A DNA stretch of 64,000 nucleotides from Bryobacterales bacterium. GTDB lineage: Bacteria; Acidobacteriota; Terriglobia; Bryobacterales; Bryobacteraceae. Shown piece by piece: positions 52,296-61,526 of the stretch; position 1 is the first letter of the stretch; each line of letters opens with the position of its first letter. The notes beneath the pieces were generated by a model, which was not told the origin of the DNA, did not search any database, and was given only the letters and a program-made list of their open reading frames with translations. Both the position numbers and the translations under genes were made by a program. The DNA lies in assembly GCA_020854055.1 (NCBI GenBank), contig JADZGD010000137.1, positions 25,351-89,350 on the forward strand, in the 5' to 3' direction.

Positions 52296-55163
52296 CTACG
52301 GCGTGCCGCCGAAGAACAGCGCGTTGAGGGTAGCCGTCGGTCCGGATGCGGAGTTATTGTTCTTCACCCGGAAGCGGACTTTGCCCTGATAGCGGTAGAC
52401 AAGATATACACCGTCGGTGTAGCCGGCGAGCGTCTGTGTATCCAGTACGGCTCCGGTTGTGCCATCGGTCACTTGGACGGTGACCGAACGCCCAACCCGT
52501 TCGTAATCGCAAAAGTACAGCGCAAGCCGATGGGGAGACGTGTCCTTAGCCGCCACTTCGACATCAATGTAGCTGACCGACTGCAAGTAAGACGCGATCC
52601 GCTCGCCCGGCGAATAGCTGTAAACGTTCTTGATGAGCGCGCGCGGGTCGGTGCTCCAAAGGTTGCTCAGATACTGGCTGGCATTATTCACCCAGAACCC
52701 GGTATAGGAAGGGGAGACCGAAGAATTCAGCGGTATCACGTTGCCGTCCTGCCCGTAAACGCCCTTCCAACCGCCGAGCGTGGCGCGGTCGGCGCCAAGA
52801 AATGCCACCAGGTTGCCGCTGGGCTGTTGATTGGCAATGGTCACCGTCACCGGACTGGAGACAGCCGCATTGTGCCAGGAATCCCAGGCAATCGCAGTCA
52901 GAACGTGAGACTGGTTCGACATGGTGGTGGTATCCCAGGTGAGACGCCACGGCGAGGCCGTAGTCTGTTGACCAGGACCCGACGGGTTGTAGGCGCCGTC
53001 GACCAACCACCACACGGCGCCAACGGCGGTGTCATCGCTGACGGTCGCGTTAAATTGAACCGTTCCCGTGAGAGAGTTCGCGTTTGAAATGGAATCGATC
53101 TGAACCGCTGGCGAATTGGATTCGACGCCGGCCTGATTCACTACCCAGATGCCCACCGGGGTCGAAGTCGCAACGTTGTTGGCGGCATCGCGCGCCACGG
53201 CGGTCAGTTCATGGTACCCATCCGCCACGGAGGTAGAGACCCAGGAATAGCCGAAGGGAGCCGAGGTCTGTTCCGGCCCCAAATTAACGCCATCAAGTTG
53301 GTACTGCACGCCGGCCACGCCATTGCTATCGGTTGCGTTCACCTGGAGCAGGGACACTCCCGAAACGTTGTGGTATGCCAACCTGTGACCAACGTTATTG
53401 ATGCTGAACGAGGCCGGCGCGGTGATGGTTACATCGGGAGGCGCGGTGTCGCGAGGAGGAGCGGTGGCGCCTCCCCAGAAGATCCCGCTAACGGTGGCAT
53501 TCGGCGAAGTGACGTCCGAACTATTATTGTTTTTCACCCGGAAGATCACGTCACCGGAATAGTTATAGACGAGATAGATGCCGTTGACATAGCTGGCCAG
53601 CACCCGGCTATCGAGAACGGCGCTGGTCTTGGCATCGAGCGCCTGTACGGTGACGTTGCGGCCCTTCGCTTCCCAGTCGCAGAAGTAAAAAGCGATCCGG
53701 TGTGGCTGGTTGTCGCGCGTGGTGACCTCGAAATCCATGTAAAACCGGCTGTAGAAGTGTGATGCAATCCGTTCCGTCGGGCTATAGCTGTAGGTATACT
53801 TCTGCAGCGCCCGGGGATCGGTGGACCAGAGGTCATAGAGGAACTGATTCACATTCACCAGCGAGTACCAGGAATAGGATGGCGGGGTGGTGGAGTGGAG
53901 CGCGATGATATTGCCGTCCTGCCCGTAGACGCCCTTCCAATTACCCTTGGTTGTATCATCGCTGCCTATAAAGGTGACCGCCGTACCGCTTGGCGGCGGT
54001 GCGTTACTGACCAGGACAGTGACCGGAAGCGAAGTTGTGGAGTGTCCCGCGCCGTCGCGGGCAGTGGCGGTGATCTGGTGCGAACCGTTGACTGCGCCGG
54101 TGGTGTCCCACGTATAAGTGTATGGCGCCGAGGTAATTTCCGCTCCGAGCGGCGCGCCGTCAAGCCTGAACTGAACCCCCGCCACCAGAGTGTCATCGCT
54201 TGCGCTGGCTGACAACGCCGTGTTGAGCGAAACCGTCGTCCCACCGGCCGGCGAAAGAATGGACACTGAGGGCGGAGTAACATCGACGGCGGAGTTCTGG
54301 ACAGTTACGTCTACCGCGGCACTGGTTGTCGTATTGCCTGCTCCATCACGCGCGACGGCGGTTAGCTGGTAGCCGCCATTTGGCAGCCCAGCCGTATTCC
54401 AGGCCACCGTGTAAGGCGGTGAAGTCAGTTCCGCACCGATTTTGGTTGCTCCCGAGTAAAACTGCACCCCCGCAACGCCGGTGTCATCGGAAGCGGACGC
54501 AATAATCGTTGCGGTACCCGACAGCACGGATGAAGCGCCCGGCGATGTGATGGAGACTGATGGCGAGGTAGTGTCTGGCGAGGGTCCGCCCGAACCGCCC
54601 CAGAACAATCCGCTGAGGGTACCCAAAGGGCTGGGTGGTTTGTTGTTTATAACTCGAAACGTTACCGGCCCCTTATAGCTGTAAACCTGATACACACCGT
54701 CCGTATAATTGTCGAGCACTCTCGTGTCGAGAACGGTTCCGGTAATCGCGTCGCGCGCCTGGAGGGTAATCGAACGCCCGGCGTTTTCGTAATCGCAGAA
54801 GTACAGCGCGATGCGATGCCACGCGGCGTCCCGCCCAGTTACATTGAAGTCCATGTAGGAAGCAGTGTAAAAGTACGAAGCAATACGCTCGGTGGTACTA
54901 AAACTAATTACATATTTCGCCAGCGCGCGCGGATCGGTACTGTAGTAGTTGTAAACCAGCGAACCGGCGTTTACCGGGTTAAAGACCGAGTAGGACGGCG
55001 CCAGTGAGGAATTCTGTACAATCACATTGCCGTCCTGGCCGTAGACGCCTTTCCAGGCGCCCTTGGTGGACGTGTCCGATCCCAGAAACATAACCGCTCC
55101 CGTCTGAGCGTTGGCGGCCATGCAGGCGGCCAGAGTGATGATGGTAAGCCGGACAAGAGACAT
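52296..55163 (-). CDS. Secreted multi-domain protein: three ~165-residue modules alternating with Ig-like pairs
   Basis: The 955-residue protein starts MSLVRLTIITLAACMAANAQ; GAGGGG lies 6 bases before this ATG but touches the ATG two codons upstream. The layout is module, Ig-Ig, module, Ig-Ig, module. Each module starts with a line like FLGSDTSTKGAWKGVYGQDG and continues with ERIASYF, HRIALYFCDYE, GR, VLDTR, DGVYQVY, FRV and ends in FWGG or FFGG. The three copies lie at about 24-195, 385-565 and 785-955. The Ig domains (DTGVAGVQFYSG, DGAGNTTTSAAVDVTV) resemble the bacterial Ig-like family Big_9. The module may be a jelly-roll carbohydrate-binding fold, but this is inferred from strand patterns only. 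Confidence 0.86.
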   Translation of the reverse strand: MSLVRLTIITLAACMAANAQTGAVMFLGSDTSTKGAWKGVYGQDGNVIVQNSSLAPSYSVFNPVNAGSLVYNYYSTDPRALAKYVISFSTTERIASYFYTASYMDFNVTGRDAAWHRIALYFCDYENAGRSITLQARDAITGTVLDTRVLDNYTDGVYQVYSYKGPVTFRVINNKPPSPLGTLSGLFWGGSGGPSPDTTSPSVSITSPGASSVLSGTATIIASASDDTGVAGVQFYSGATKIGAELTSPPYTVAWNTAGLPNGGYQLTAVARDGAGNTTTSAAVDVTVQNSAVDVTPPSVSILSPAGGTTVSLNTALSASASDDTLVAGVQFRLDGAPLGAEITSAPYTYTWDTTGAVNGSHQITATARDGAGHSTTSLPVTVLVSNAPPPSGTAVTFIGSDDTTKGNWKGVYGQDGNIIALHSTTPPSYSWYSLVNVNQFLYDLWSTDPRALQKYTYSYSPTERIASHFYSRFYMDFEVTTRDNQPHRIAFYFCDWEAKGRNVTVQALDAKTSAVLDSRVLASYVNGIYLVYNYSGDVIFRVKNNNSSDVTSPNATVSGIFWGGATAPPRDTAPPDVTITAPASFSINNVGHRLAYHNVSGVSLLQVNATDSNGVAGVQYQLDGVNLGPEQTSAPFGYSWVSTSVADGYHELTAVARDAANNVATSTPVGIWVVNQAGVESNSPAVQIDSISNANSLTGTVQFNATVSDDTAVGAVWWLVDGAYNPSGPGQQTTASPWRLTWDTTTMSNQSHVLTAIAWDSWHNAAVSSPVTVTIANQQPSGNLVAFLGADRATLGGWKGVYGQDGNVIPLNSSVSPSYTGFWVNNASQYLSNLWSTDPRALIKNVYSYSPGERIASYLQSVSYIDVEVAAKDTSPHRLALYFCDYERVGRSVTVQVTDGTTGAVLDTQTLAGYTDGVYLVYRYQGKVRFRVKNNNSASGPTATLNALFFGGTP

Positions 55164-55376
55164 AAGCATCCCCTCGTTCCCGCAAAGCGGGTTTCAGTCT
55201 GAAAATAGATTTCCCGGAATCAGGCAGGCAGGCGTTCGCCGTTTCACTTACAGGAAGCGCTAAAAGTCAGTATATTTGGTCAGCCGGGCGCCGTCAATAT
55301 TTGCGCGTTGCCGAAGTACCGGCGGCCGGGCCTCTTATAGTACTGCAAGCGGCAACCATCGCAGCGGACATGCCCG

Positions 55377-57170
55377 CTATTCGCTGCTCTCTCCGAAGCT
55401 TCGATACGCCTCTAGTACGTCGCTTTGTGAAATAACGCCCTCGAGTTTCCTGAAGTCAGCGCGATTGACAACCGGCAGCAGTTTCCAGTGGTGGGCGTAC
55501 CGCAGGTAGGTGTCAAGCGGCTGGTCGGGATAAAGAAACGGGACGCTCTCACCGGAGACCAGCGAACTCAGGCGGCGGTTTCCCCGGCCGTCTTGCATGA
55601 GCCGCTGGAGTTCCTTCTTCTGGATCACTTGCCAGCCGGCAGGTTTGAGCCGCACCAGCACGATGTCCGGCAGCTCGCCCTTCGTCCTTTGCCACACCTG
55701 GCCCAGCATTTCATCCCCTTCGAGCGCCCTGTCACCGGCCGGCCGCATGGCGTCTTCGACGCGCGGCGTATCCTCTTCCCGTTGTTCTTCCATGGAGGGC
55801 AGTTCGATCCCGTCCTGACGTGTAAGCACATCGAAGATCGGCGTTGGTTGCAATGCCCGGGCAATGACGTACGCGACGGTGTTAGCGACGATCACGGGGA
55901 CGATGATGGCATAATTTCCGCTGACCTCAAGCGCCATAAAGACGGAAGTCATCGGAGCCCGCAAAAAGCCGGCGAACAACACGCCCATCCCCACCAGGGC
56001 GTACGTTCCGGGAGATATCACCAGGTGCGGCAGAAGGGCGCGTTCGGCGCCTCCGGTCGCCGCGCCGAGCATTGCCCCGATAAAGAGTGTCGGCGCGAAC
56101 ATGCCACCCGGAGTCCGGGTGCTTGAGGAGAGCGTGGTGGCAATAATTTTCGCCACCGCGAGAATGGCCAGAAACTGCCAGGTGAAGCGTCCGTGCATCG
56201 CCTGGTCGATGTATTCATAGCCGGCTCCCATGACCTGGGGAGCGCCGAGAACGGCAATGAAGCCAATCAGCAGCCCGGCCGCCGCGGGCTGAATGTACCG
56301 GGTCCAGGCCGGCAAGCCCGCACACCAGCCGCGCAGCCAGCCCATTGCGCCGGCGAAGCCAGCCGAAAACAATCCGCCGACCACGCCCAGCACACAATAG
56401 GCGAGAAGTTCGGAAGGCCGTTCCAATTGGACGAGCGGGATGCGAAACAGCGGTTCGGATCCCAGAAACCAACGCATCACCACAACACTCGATACGGCGC
56501 CAAGCACAACTGAACCGAGAATGCCGGCAGTCCAACGGCCAATCACCTCTTCGATAACGAAGAGCACCGCGGATATAGGCGCGTTGAACGCCGCCGCCAG
56601 TCCGGCCGCCGCGCCGACCGGAGCGATGAGCCGCATGCGATCGCGTGACAATCGACCCCGCCGGCCAAGCTCCGAAGCGAGACTCGCCCCAATCTGCAGA
56701 GACGGGTCCTCCGGCCCGAGCGAATGGCCGGATCCGATGGCCACCGCGGAAGTGATGAACTTACCGATGGCCGTACGCAGCGGGATGTTGCCGTTATAGA
56801 TGTAGAGCGCCGCCTTGGTCTGATTGACGCCACTACCTCGGGCTTTTGGAAAAATGTGGATGACGAGGATCGCAATCGCCAGGCCGGCCAGCGCGGGCGA
56901 CAGCAGCATGCGGGCCGTCGAGGGCACTCCCGACCCCAGCAGGGCAAAGCGGGACCAGTCAATCGCAAATCGAAAACACACTACGGCTAGCGCCGCGAAG
57001 ATGCCAATGAAGACGGACAGGATGAGAAAGAAGCTCTCCTCGCCCAGAATTGGCGTTCGCCGGGAGCTTTGGGATTCTGTGCCCGGCGCGGGCGTCTCCC
57101 GGCCAGCCGTCTCATCGGCAGCCGGGTCCATCGATCGATCGAGGTCTCCAGGCCCGTCAGCCGCTCTCAT
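55377..57170 (-). CDS. ClC-type chloride channel/transporter with CBS pair
   Basis: The 597-residue protein has about 18 re-entrant and membrane helices in residues 40-435. Pore-lining motifs are present: GSGHSLGPEDPSLQIGA (the GxEGP-like gating glutamate) and GGMFAPTLFIGAMLG. The classical first motif GSGIPE is replaced by RGSGVNQTKAAL. Two CBS domains follow (about 445-595), ending GVISQSDVLEAYRSFGES, and probably regulate gating by nucleotides. GGAAGG lies 4 bases before the ATG, which sits inside the end of the TPR gene (14-base overlap). It moves Cl- or exchanges Cl-/H+; the mode is not determined. Confidence 0.9.
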   Translation of the reverse strand: MRAADGPGDLDRSMDPAADETAGRETPAPGTESQSSRRTPILGEESFFLILSVFIGIFAALAVVCFRFAIDWSRFALLGSGVPSTARMLLSPALAGLAIAILVIHIFPKARGSGVNQTKAALYIYNGNIPLRTAIGKFITSAVAIGSGHSLGPEDPSLQIGASLASELGRRGRLSRDRMRLIAPVGAAAGLAAAFNAPISAVLFVIEEVIGRWTAGILGSVVLGAVSSVVVMRWFLGSEPLFRIPLVQLERPSELLAYCVLGVVGGLFSAGFAGAMGWLRGWCAGLPAWTRYIQPAAAGLLIGFIAVLGAPQVMGAGYEYIDQAMHGRFTWQFLAILAVAKIIATTLSSSTRTPGGMFAPTLFIGAMLGAATGGAERALLPHLVISPGTYALVGMGVLFAGFLRAPMTSVFMALEVSGNYAIIVPVIVANTVAYVIARALQPTPIFDVLTRQDGIELPSMEEQREEDTPRVEDAMRPAGDRALEGDEMLGQVWQRTKGELPDIVLVRLKPAGWQVIQKKELQRLMQDGRGNRRLSSLVSGESVPFLYPDQPLDTYLRYAHHWKLLPVVNRADFRKLEGVISQSDVLEAYRSFGESSE

Positions 57171-58320
57171 GCATCCTTCCAATGAGCAGCAACGCCTTAT
57201 CCGCCGCGCCCGGCGCTGCACACGGCGCCGAAAGCCGCTGGATCTGGAAGATCAGGTCCATCACCGTCTCTGCCAGATCAGCGTCTCGAATCAGACGGCG
57301 CTTGGTGAGTTCACGCTTCATTGCGGTCCATGCCGCATTCGGCTGCGCCAGCGCCGCCGGCATGCCGTCCGCCGAGCCGGCACACGCTTCCAACCTCGCT
57401 CCAGCGATCTGAAACGCCTCCATCACCATACGGCTGCGCTGCTCGTCGGAAATGCGCGGCTGAAAAGGATCGAGCCGGCCAGCCCATTCGGCGATTTCCA
57501 ACTGCGAAGTGGTATCCGGATCCTTGCTGCCACTCCTCACGGCCACGTGCAAGTAATGCTGCGCCTGACGGTACCGGCCCAGTTGCAAAGCGGCGCGTCC
57601 GGCGCCCGCCCACGCAGACGAATTGCTGCTCAGAGAACGCAGACTCGCCCGAAAGGCCGCCAGCGCATCGGTGTAATCTCCCGCCTGCATGAAGAGACTA
57701 CCCACCTCCGCCCGCACCGGGGGATCGTCACCAAGGTTGGCCTCCAGCGCAATGAGTTCCGATCGCGCCTCGGCCATCAAATTCCGCTTTAGCAGATAAC
57801 CGATCAGCTCGAGACGAGTCCGCCGCCGGGCCGCTTCCTGGCCGGTGGGCCAGGTAGCGTAGATTGCGTTGTGATAGTACCGCTGCGCCTGCCGGGAATC
57901 CCCCTGGCGCACGGCAATGCGGGCAAGTTCGAGGTTCACATGTCCGTTCTCGGGCTGGCGCTCCCAGAGGCTAAGAAGATAAGTGGAGGCTTCGTCCAGG
58001 CGATGCTGTCCAACGAGCGCTTCGGCCAGGTGGAACTGATAGGCGTAATTTGCCGGAGCGTACTGCAACGCCAGTTGAAACTCGGAGACTGCCTGCTCAT
58101 AACGCTGCTGCTTCAGCCCGACTTCTCCGCGTTTGAACCAATACGCGCCAAGCGATTTCTGGTGCCGGTGGTAATGACCTGAAAGGCCGCTGACGGCAGC
58201 AAAGCAGACTGTTGCCACCGCGGTGAGTAGAAGGAGAAACGCGGGCTCCCGAACGTAGCGCAGCCGGAGATCCGCCACCATGCCCGCCGCCGCGGAACTC
58301 ACGTCCTGCGACTTAAGCAT
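57157..58320 (-). CDS. Membrane-anchored TPR protein
   Basis: The 387-residue protein has one membrane helix near residues 27-46 (PAFLLLLTAVATVCFAAVSG). A run of about six TPR units (about 55-290) follows, with typical patterns such as GEVGLKQQRYEQAVSEFQLA, AEALVGQHRLDEASTYL and ARIAVRQGDSRQAQRYYHNA. Residues 295-385 are helical without a recognised domain. TPRs mediate protein contacts, most likely in the periplasm or at the membrane. It is co-transcribed and overlaps with the ClC gene, which suggests a related job or just economical packing. Confidence 0.85.
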   Translation of the reverse strand: MLKSQDVSSAAAGMVADLRLRYVREPAFLLLLTAVATVCFAAVSGLSGHYHRHQKSLGAYWFKRGEVGLKQQRYEQAVSEFQLALQYAPANYAYQFHLAEALVGQHRLDEASTYLLSLWERQPENGHVNLELARIAVRQGDSRQAQRYYHNAIYATWPTGQEAARRRTRLELIGYLLKRNLMAEARSELIALEANLGDDPPVRAEVGSLFMQAGDYTDALAAFRASLRSLSSNSSAWAGAGRAALQLGRYRQAQHYLHVAVRSGSKDPDTTSQLEIAEWAGRLDPFQPRISDEQRSRMVMEAFQIAGARLEACAGSADGMPAALAQPNAAWTAMKRELTKRRLIRDADLAETVMDLIFQIQRLSAPCAAPGAADKALLLIGRMHESG

Positions 58321-58486
58321 CTTGCAGTTTACCTGGATGCTGAGTTGCTCAAATTCTTCGTGGGGCGGTGCGTTTGAGCCCTCCAGCCTCCTTAAGGTTT
58401 CATTTTAATCCAGCCACACCTCGCGGGCAATGAATGGATCGGTTTACGGGACTGGTGAATCGGATTCGTCCCGCCGACCCCCTGCC

Positions 58487-59341
58487 TTATACGCTCACCA
58501 CCGGACATGGGGATTGACGGATGATCGCGTAAGCGTTGGTTCGCAGCCTGCCTAACAGGTTATCGGGAGTGCGCCCGATCACCAGCACGTCGGCTCCAAT
58601 TTCCGCCGCTGCGGTGCTCACGGCTTTGGCTGCCTCACCCGGCGCTAATTTGATCTCGGCGGTGACGCCGGCTGTCTCGATCAACTGGAAAAGCTGTGCT
58701 TCGGTGGCCCTCCAGACGTGTGCGCGCCATTCCGGATCGTGAACGACGCCGATCACCAGTTCCAGTTGCGTGCTAGCGTGAATCACGCTGAGTTTGGCAT
58801 CGAAGGCGGTAGCGAAGTCCGCGGCCCAGCGAAGAATCCGTCCGCTTTCCGGCCCCAGATCGACGGCACAGGCTACGTGCTGGATTCCAGCGCACCTTCG
58901 CGTGATTCCATCTTCCTCGGCGTGAACTCCGGTCCAGACGGGGCAACGGGCATCGTGCAGAACCTTGGCGGTCACACTACCCAGAAGGAACCGCCGCAGG
59001 GCGCCACGTCCTCGAGTTGGCATGATGATCAGATCCGTGTGCTGTTGGTGGGCGTAGTCAACGATAACCTGAGCGGGATCTCCCGGCAGGTCGGTAAACG
59101 TCGCGGTGAGTCCTGCCAACAGGCGGTCGAGCCCCACCCGAAAGCCGGCTCTGGAAAGGACTCCCTGCGCGCTGCTGGCGTCGTCCGGCTCAACCTCATC
59201 CCGCTGGACGCCATCGCCCGTGACATGGAGCACAGTGATCTGCGGATCACAGCAGGCGGCGAGCACCTTCACGCACTCGGCCGCGCTGAGACATCGCTGT
59301 GAATGATCAATTGGTAATAGCAGTTTCTTTAACGCCAGCAT
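58487..59341 (-). CDS. Tandem universal stress protein
   Basis: The 284-residue protein consists of two UspA domains (about 1-140 and 150-284). The first keeps the ATP-binding pattern in TRGRGALRRFLLGSVTAKVL (G-x2-G-x9-GS). The second is degenerate (GRTPDNLLGRLRTNAYAI). Such double-Usp proteins often bind ATP and act in oxygen, starvation or membrane stress. It starts at MLALKKLLLPIDHSQRCL; the first strand is intact. It stands alone on the minus strand. Confidence 0.92.
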   Translation of the reverse strand: MLALKKLLLPIDHSQRCLSAAECVKVLAACCDPQITVLHVTGDGVQRDEVEPDDASSAQGVLSRAGFRVGLDRLLAGLTATFTDLPGDPAQVIVDYAHQQHTDLIIMPTRGRGALRRFLLGSVTAKVLHDARCPVWTGVHAEEDGITRRCAGIQHVACAVDLGPESGRILRWAADFATAFDAKLSVIHASTQLELVIGVVHDPEWRAHVWRATEAQLFQLIETAGVTAEIKLAPGEAAKAVSTAAAEIGADVLVIGRTPDNLLGRLRTNAYAIIRQSPCPVVSV

Positions 59342-59437
59342 CGTTCGAACCTCTCGACAACAGTATTAGGCAACTGGAATGCCAGATGCCCACCTAACCT
59401 GAAAACTCTCCTCCCGCTGCTGGACGGCGCTCCAGCG

Positions 59438-59767
59438 TCAGCGCAACGCACCGGCACGGAACCGGCAGTCTACAACTGCCTGAAAGCCGCCACCCGTGTT
59501 CGTTTTCGGCCGGAAACCGGAGCCGGCGGCCATTCCGCTCGATCGCTCACCCGTTGTCGTGACTCTAACCCCGCTGCAATCCACGGGCGGAGCGCGGATC
59601 TCCATCGTTTCATGATGAACCGCTTTCATCAGGGCACCGCATTTGTACTGGAGTTGATAATCGTACTCATCCAGGTCATCGATCTGGCGTTCCTGTTCGG
59701 GCCGTGGGTGTGACGCAACGTTGTGGGCGGCGGATGGAATTTGCTTCACCCTGGTTGCATCTGACAT
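59438..59767 (-). CDS. Possible small hypothetical protein (weak)
   Basis: A 109-codon frame starts MSDATRVKQIPSAAHNVASH. Its middle looks protein-like (QIDDLDEYDYQLQYKCGALM), but the C-terminal third is Gly/Arg-rich and resembles noncoding GC-rich sequence. No ribosome binding site is seen. It would be divergent from the AdoMet decarboxylase gene. An in-frame 18-base duplication lies at its proposed start. The call is uncertain. Confidence 0.3.
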   Translation of the reverse strand: MSDATRVKQIPSAAHNVASHPRPEQERQIDDLDEYDYQLQYKCGALMKAVHHETMEIRAPPVDCSGVRVTTTGERSSGMAAGSGFRPKTNTGGGFQAVVDCRFRAGALR

Positions 59768-59788
59768 GCAATTGGCATCTGACATGCA
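59757..59788. repeat. 18-base-period direct repeat upstream of the polyamine genes
   Basis: GCATCTGACATGCA occurs at 59757-59770 and again at 59775-59788 with no mismatch. Each unit contains the inverted pair TGCAT/ATGCA. It lies about 130 bases before the AdoMet decarboxylase start and might be a regulator site. Confidence 0.6.
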
Positions 59789-59919
59789 GTTCGACAGGCG
59801 CGCGGGATAGCATGCAGTCTCACGCGGCCAAATCGCCTGGCGCGGTGCGCGCCGGTTGCGGAAGTGCCGAACCGGTGCAACTGATAATCTATGGTGAAGG
59901 CAATAGGAGGATTGAGACA

Positions 59920-60345
59920 TTGTGCAGAGCAGCATTGGGAACTCACCTGCCGGCCCCTCACGGAGTTCATCACATCCTCGAGCTCTACGGCTGCCCGGCC
60001 CACATTCTCAATGACGCCTCGCTGCTGTCCGAAATCATGGACAAGGCCGCGGCGACCTCGAATTCGACACTCCTGAACAAACTGGTTCATTCGTTCCCTA
60101 CCGAAGGCGTAACGGCGATGGGCCTACTGGCCGAGTCGCACATTGCGATCCATACCTGGCCCGAACTCGGTTATGCGGCGGTGGATTTTTTCGCCTGCGG
60201 CAAACAGGCCCAACCGGACAAAGGGTGCGCCTATCTGATTGAGGCGTTGGGGGCGAGTCGTTTCTCGGCGCGGGAAGTGCAACGAGGAGCGGCGGACTCG
60301 GCCCCCGGCACGGAAACAGCCAATGCCGGAGGAGGCGGCCAATGA
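59920..60345 (+). CDS. speH: S-adenosylmethionine decarboxylase, bacterial class 1b
   Basis: The enzyme makes decarboxylated SAM, the aminopropyl donor for polyamines, and self-cleaves to form a pyruvoyl cofactor. The signature LLAESHIAIHTWPELGYAAV is complete; from the chosen start the cleavage/pyruvoyl serine is Ser73, close to Ser63 of the Thermotoga enzyme. The N-terminal GVHHILELYGCPAHILND also fits. The start was placed at a TTG because AGGAGG lies 9 bases before it and the length (141) then agrees with the family; in-frame ATGs at 59812 and upstream would add sequence without family similarity. The last residues are a low-complexity tail. It overlaps the next gene by 4 bases (ATGA). 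Confidence 0.88.
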   Translation: MCRAALGTHLPAPHGVHHILELYGCPAHILNDASLLSEIMDKAAATSNSTLLNKLVHSFPTEGVTAMGLLAESHIAIHTWPELGYAAVDFFACGKQAQPDKGCAYLIEALGASRFSAREVQRGAADSAPGTETANAGGGGQ

Positions 60346-61283
60346 CACCACCGGTGCTGCCGGAAGGATTCTGGATGAATGAACCGTTGACCGGGCGGGA
60401 CAACTACCAGCGCCGCCTGAGCAATATTTCGTGTCACATCCGGAGCCCATTTCAAGAAATCTATGTCGCTGAAGCGGGCGCATACGGCAAGGCTCTCATC
60501 CTCAACGGCCAACTTCAGGCCGCGGCCGCCGATGAGTTTCTTTATCACGAAGCTCTCGTTCATCCCGCCATGATACGGGTACGCTCACCGCGTAAAGTCC
60601 TGATTATCGGAGGTGGCGAGGGAGCGGCGGCCAGAGAGGTTCTTCGCTGGCGGGACGTGGAGCGTGTGGTCATTGTGGAGATCGACCGCGAAGTGGTCGC
60701 GGCCTCACGAAGGTACCTTTCGGAGATTCATCAGCATATCTTCGATGACCTCCGTGTTCAGGTCGTGTTCGCGGAGGGACGGCGGTTCCTTCAAACGACG
60801 GAAGAAACCTGGGATGTCATTATTTTCGATCTGCCCGATCCAGCCGAAGATGCTCCCTGGTGGCCGCTCTATGCAAAGGACTCTTTCCGTAATGCCGCCC
60901 GGCGCCTGTCTACTGATGGTTCTTTCGTGCTGCAAGCCGGTCCGATTTCTCCGCTCAACCTGGCGGATCTGCGCCGCATCGTAATCAACGCCGGCGCCAC
61001 GTTCCCCTGCCTGCACGTTTACACCACGTTTGTTCCGTCCTTCGGAATACCGTTGGCGTTCGTGCTCGCTTCCTTCCGCGCGTTCACCACCAGGCCCAGT
61101 CCCGAAGTTGTCGACCGGGTGTTGGCGGAAAAGGTACGGAGCCGGCTTCGGATGCTCGACGGCGCCGCGTTCCTGGGGCTGATGCAGGCACCGGTTTACC
61201 TGCGCGAAGCGATGCCCGCCGGTCTTGGGCTTACATCACCCGCAATCGAAACGGCGCATCCGCCAGCAGTAGCCGCCGGTTGA
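60342..61283 (+). CDS. speE: Polyamine aminopropyltransferase (spermidine synthase family)
   Basis: The 313-residue protein transfers an aminopropyl group from decarboxylated SAM to a polyamine. It has YHEALVHPAM, the SAM-site motif KVLIIGGGEGAAAREVL (GGGEG at 90-94), VVIVEIDREV and IIFDLPDPAED. GGGEG and D-x-x-DP rather than GGGDG and D-S-T-DP are features shared with thermospermine synthases and agmatine or long-chain aminopropyltransferases, so the acceptor may not be putrescine. The C-terminal 70 residues are less conserved. It is co-translated with the AdoMet decarboxylase. Its 3' end overlaps the next minus-strand gene by 53 bases. Confidence 0.9.
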   Translation: MTPPVLPEGFWMNEPLTGRDNYQRRLSNISCHIRSPFQEIYVAEAGAYGKALILNGQLQAAAADEFLYHEALVHPAMIRVRSPRKVLIIGGGEGAAAREVLRWRDVERVVIVEIDREVVAASRRYLSEIHQHIFDDLRVQVVFAEGRRFLQTTEETWDVIIFDLPDPAEDAPWWPLYAKDSFRNAARRLSTDGSFVLQAGPISPLNLADLRRIVINAGATFPCLHVYTTFVPSFGIPLAFVLASFRAFTTRPSPEVVDRVLAEKVRSRLRMLDGAAFLGLMQAPVYLREAMPAGLGLTSPAIETAHPPAVAAG

Positions 61284-61464
61284 TTTCTTCCACCCGCCGG
61301 CGAATCCTTGCTAGCGATACCGGCGTCGCCGGCAGCCGGTCGAAGCGCAGCACAATGGGTGGCGCCGCGATCCCGGCCAAGTCGTGGGCTCGTGTGGGTG
61401 CCAGGCTGTCTTCGGTACCAGCCAGTTCTTCGACCGTGGTCTTGACGTGATTCTCCACGTTCAT
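61231..61464 (-). CDS. Small hypothetical protein with strong ribosome binding site
   Basis: A 77-residue product MNVENHVKTTVEELAGTEDS onward has a helical, charged C-terminus (LARIRRRVEEINRRLLLADA). AAGGAGG lies 9 bases before the ATG, and a second ATG in another frame follows the same site, but only this frame gives a protein-like composition. No leader, membrane helix or known domain is seen. It overlaps the end of the speE-like gene by 53 bases on the opposite strand. Confidence 0.55.
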   Translation of the reverse strand: MNVENHVKTTVEELAGTEDSLAPTRAHDLAGIAAPPIVLRFDRLPATPVSLARIRRRVEEINRRLLLADAPFRLRVM

Positions 61465-61526
61465 CAATCATCGCCTCCTTGCGTGTCCATCCGGACGGAC
61501 AAACATCACCAGACGGCAGGATTTCG

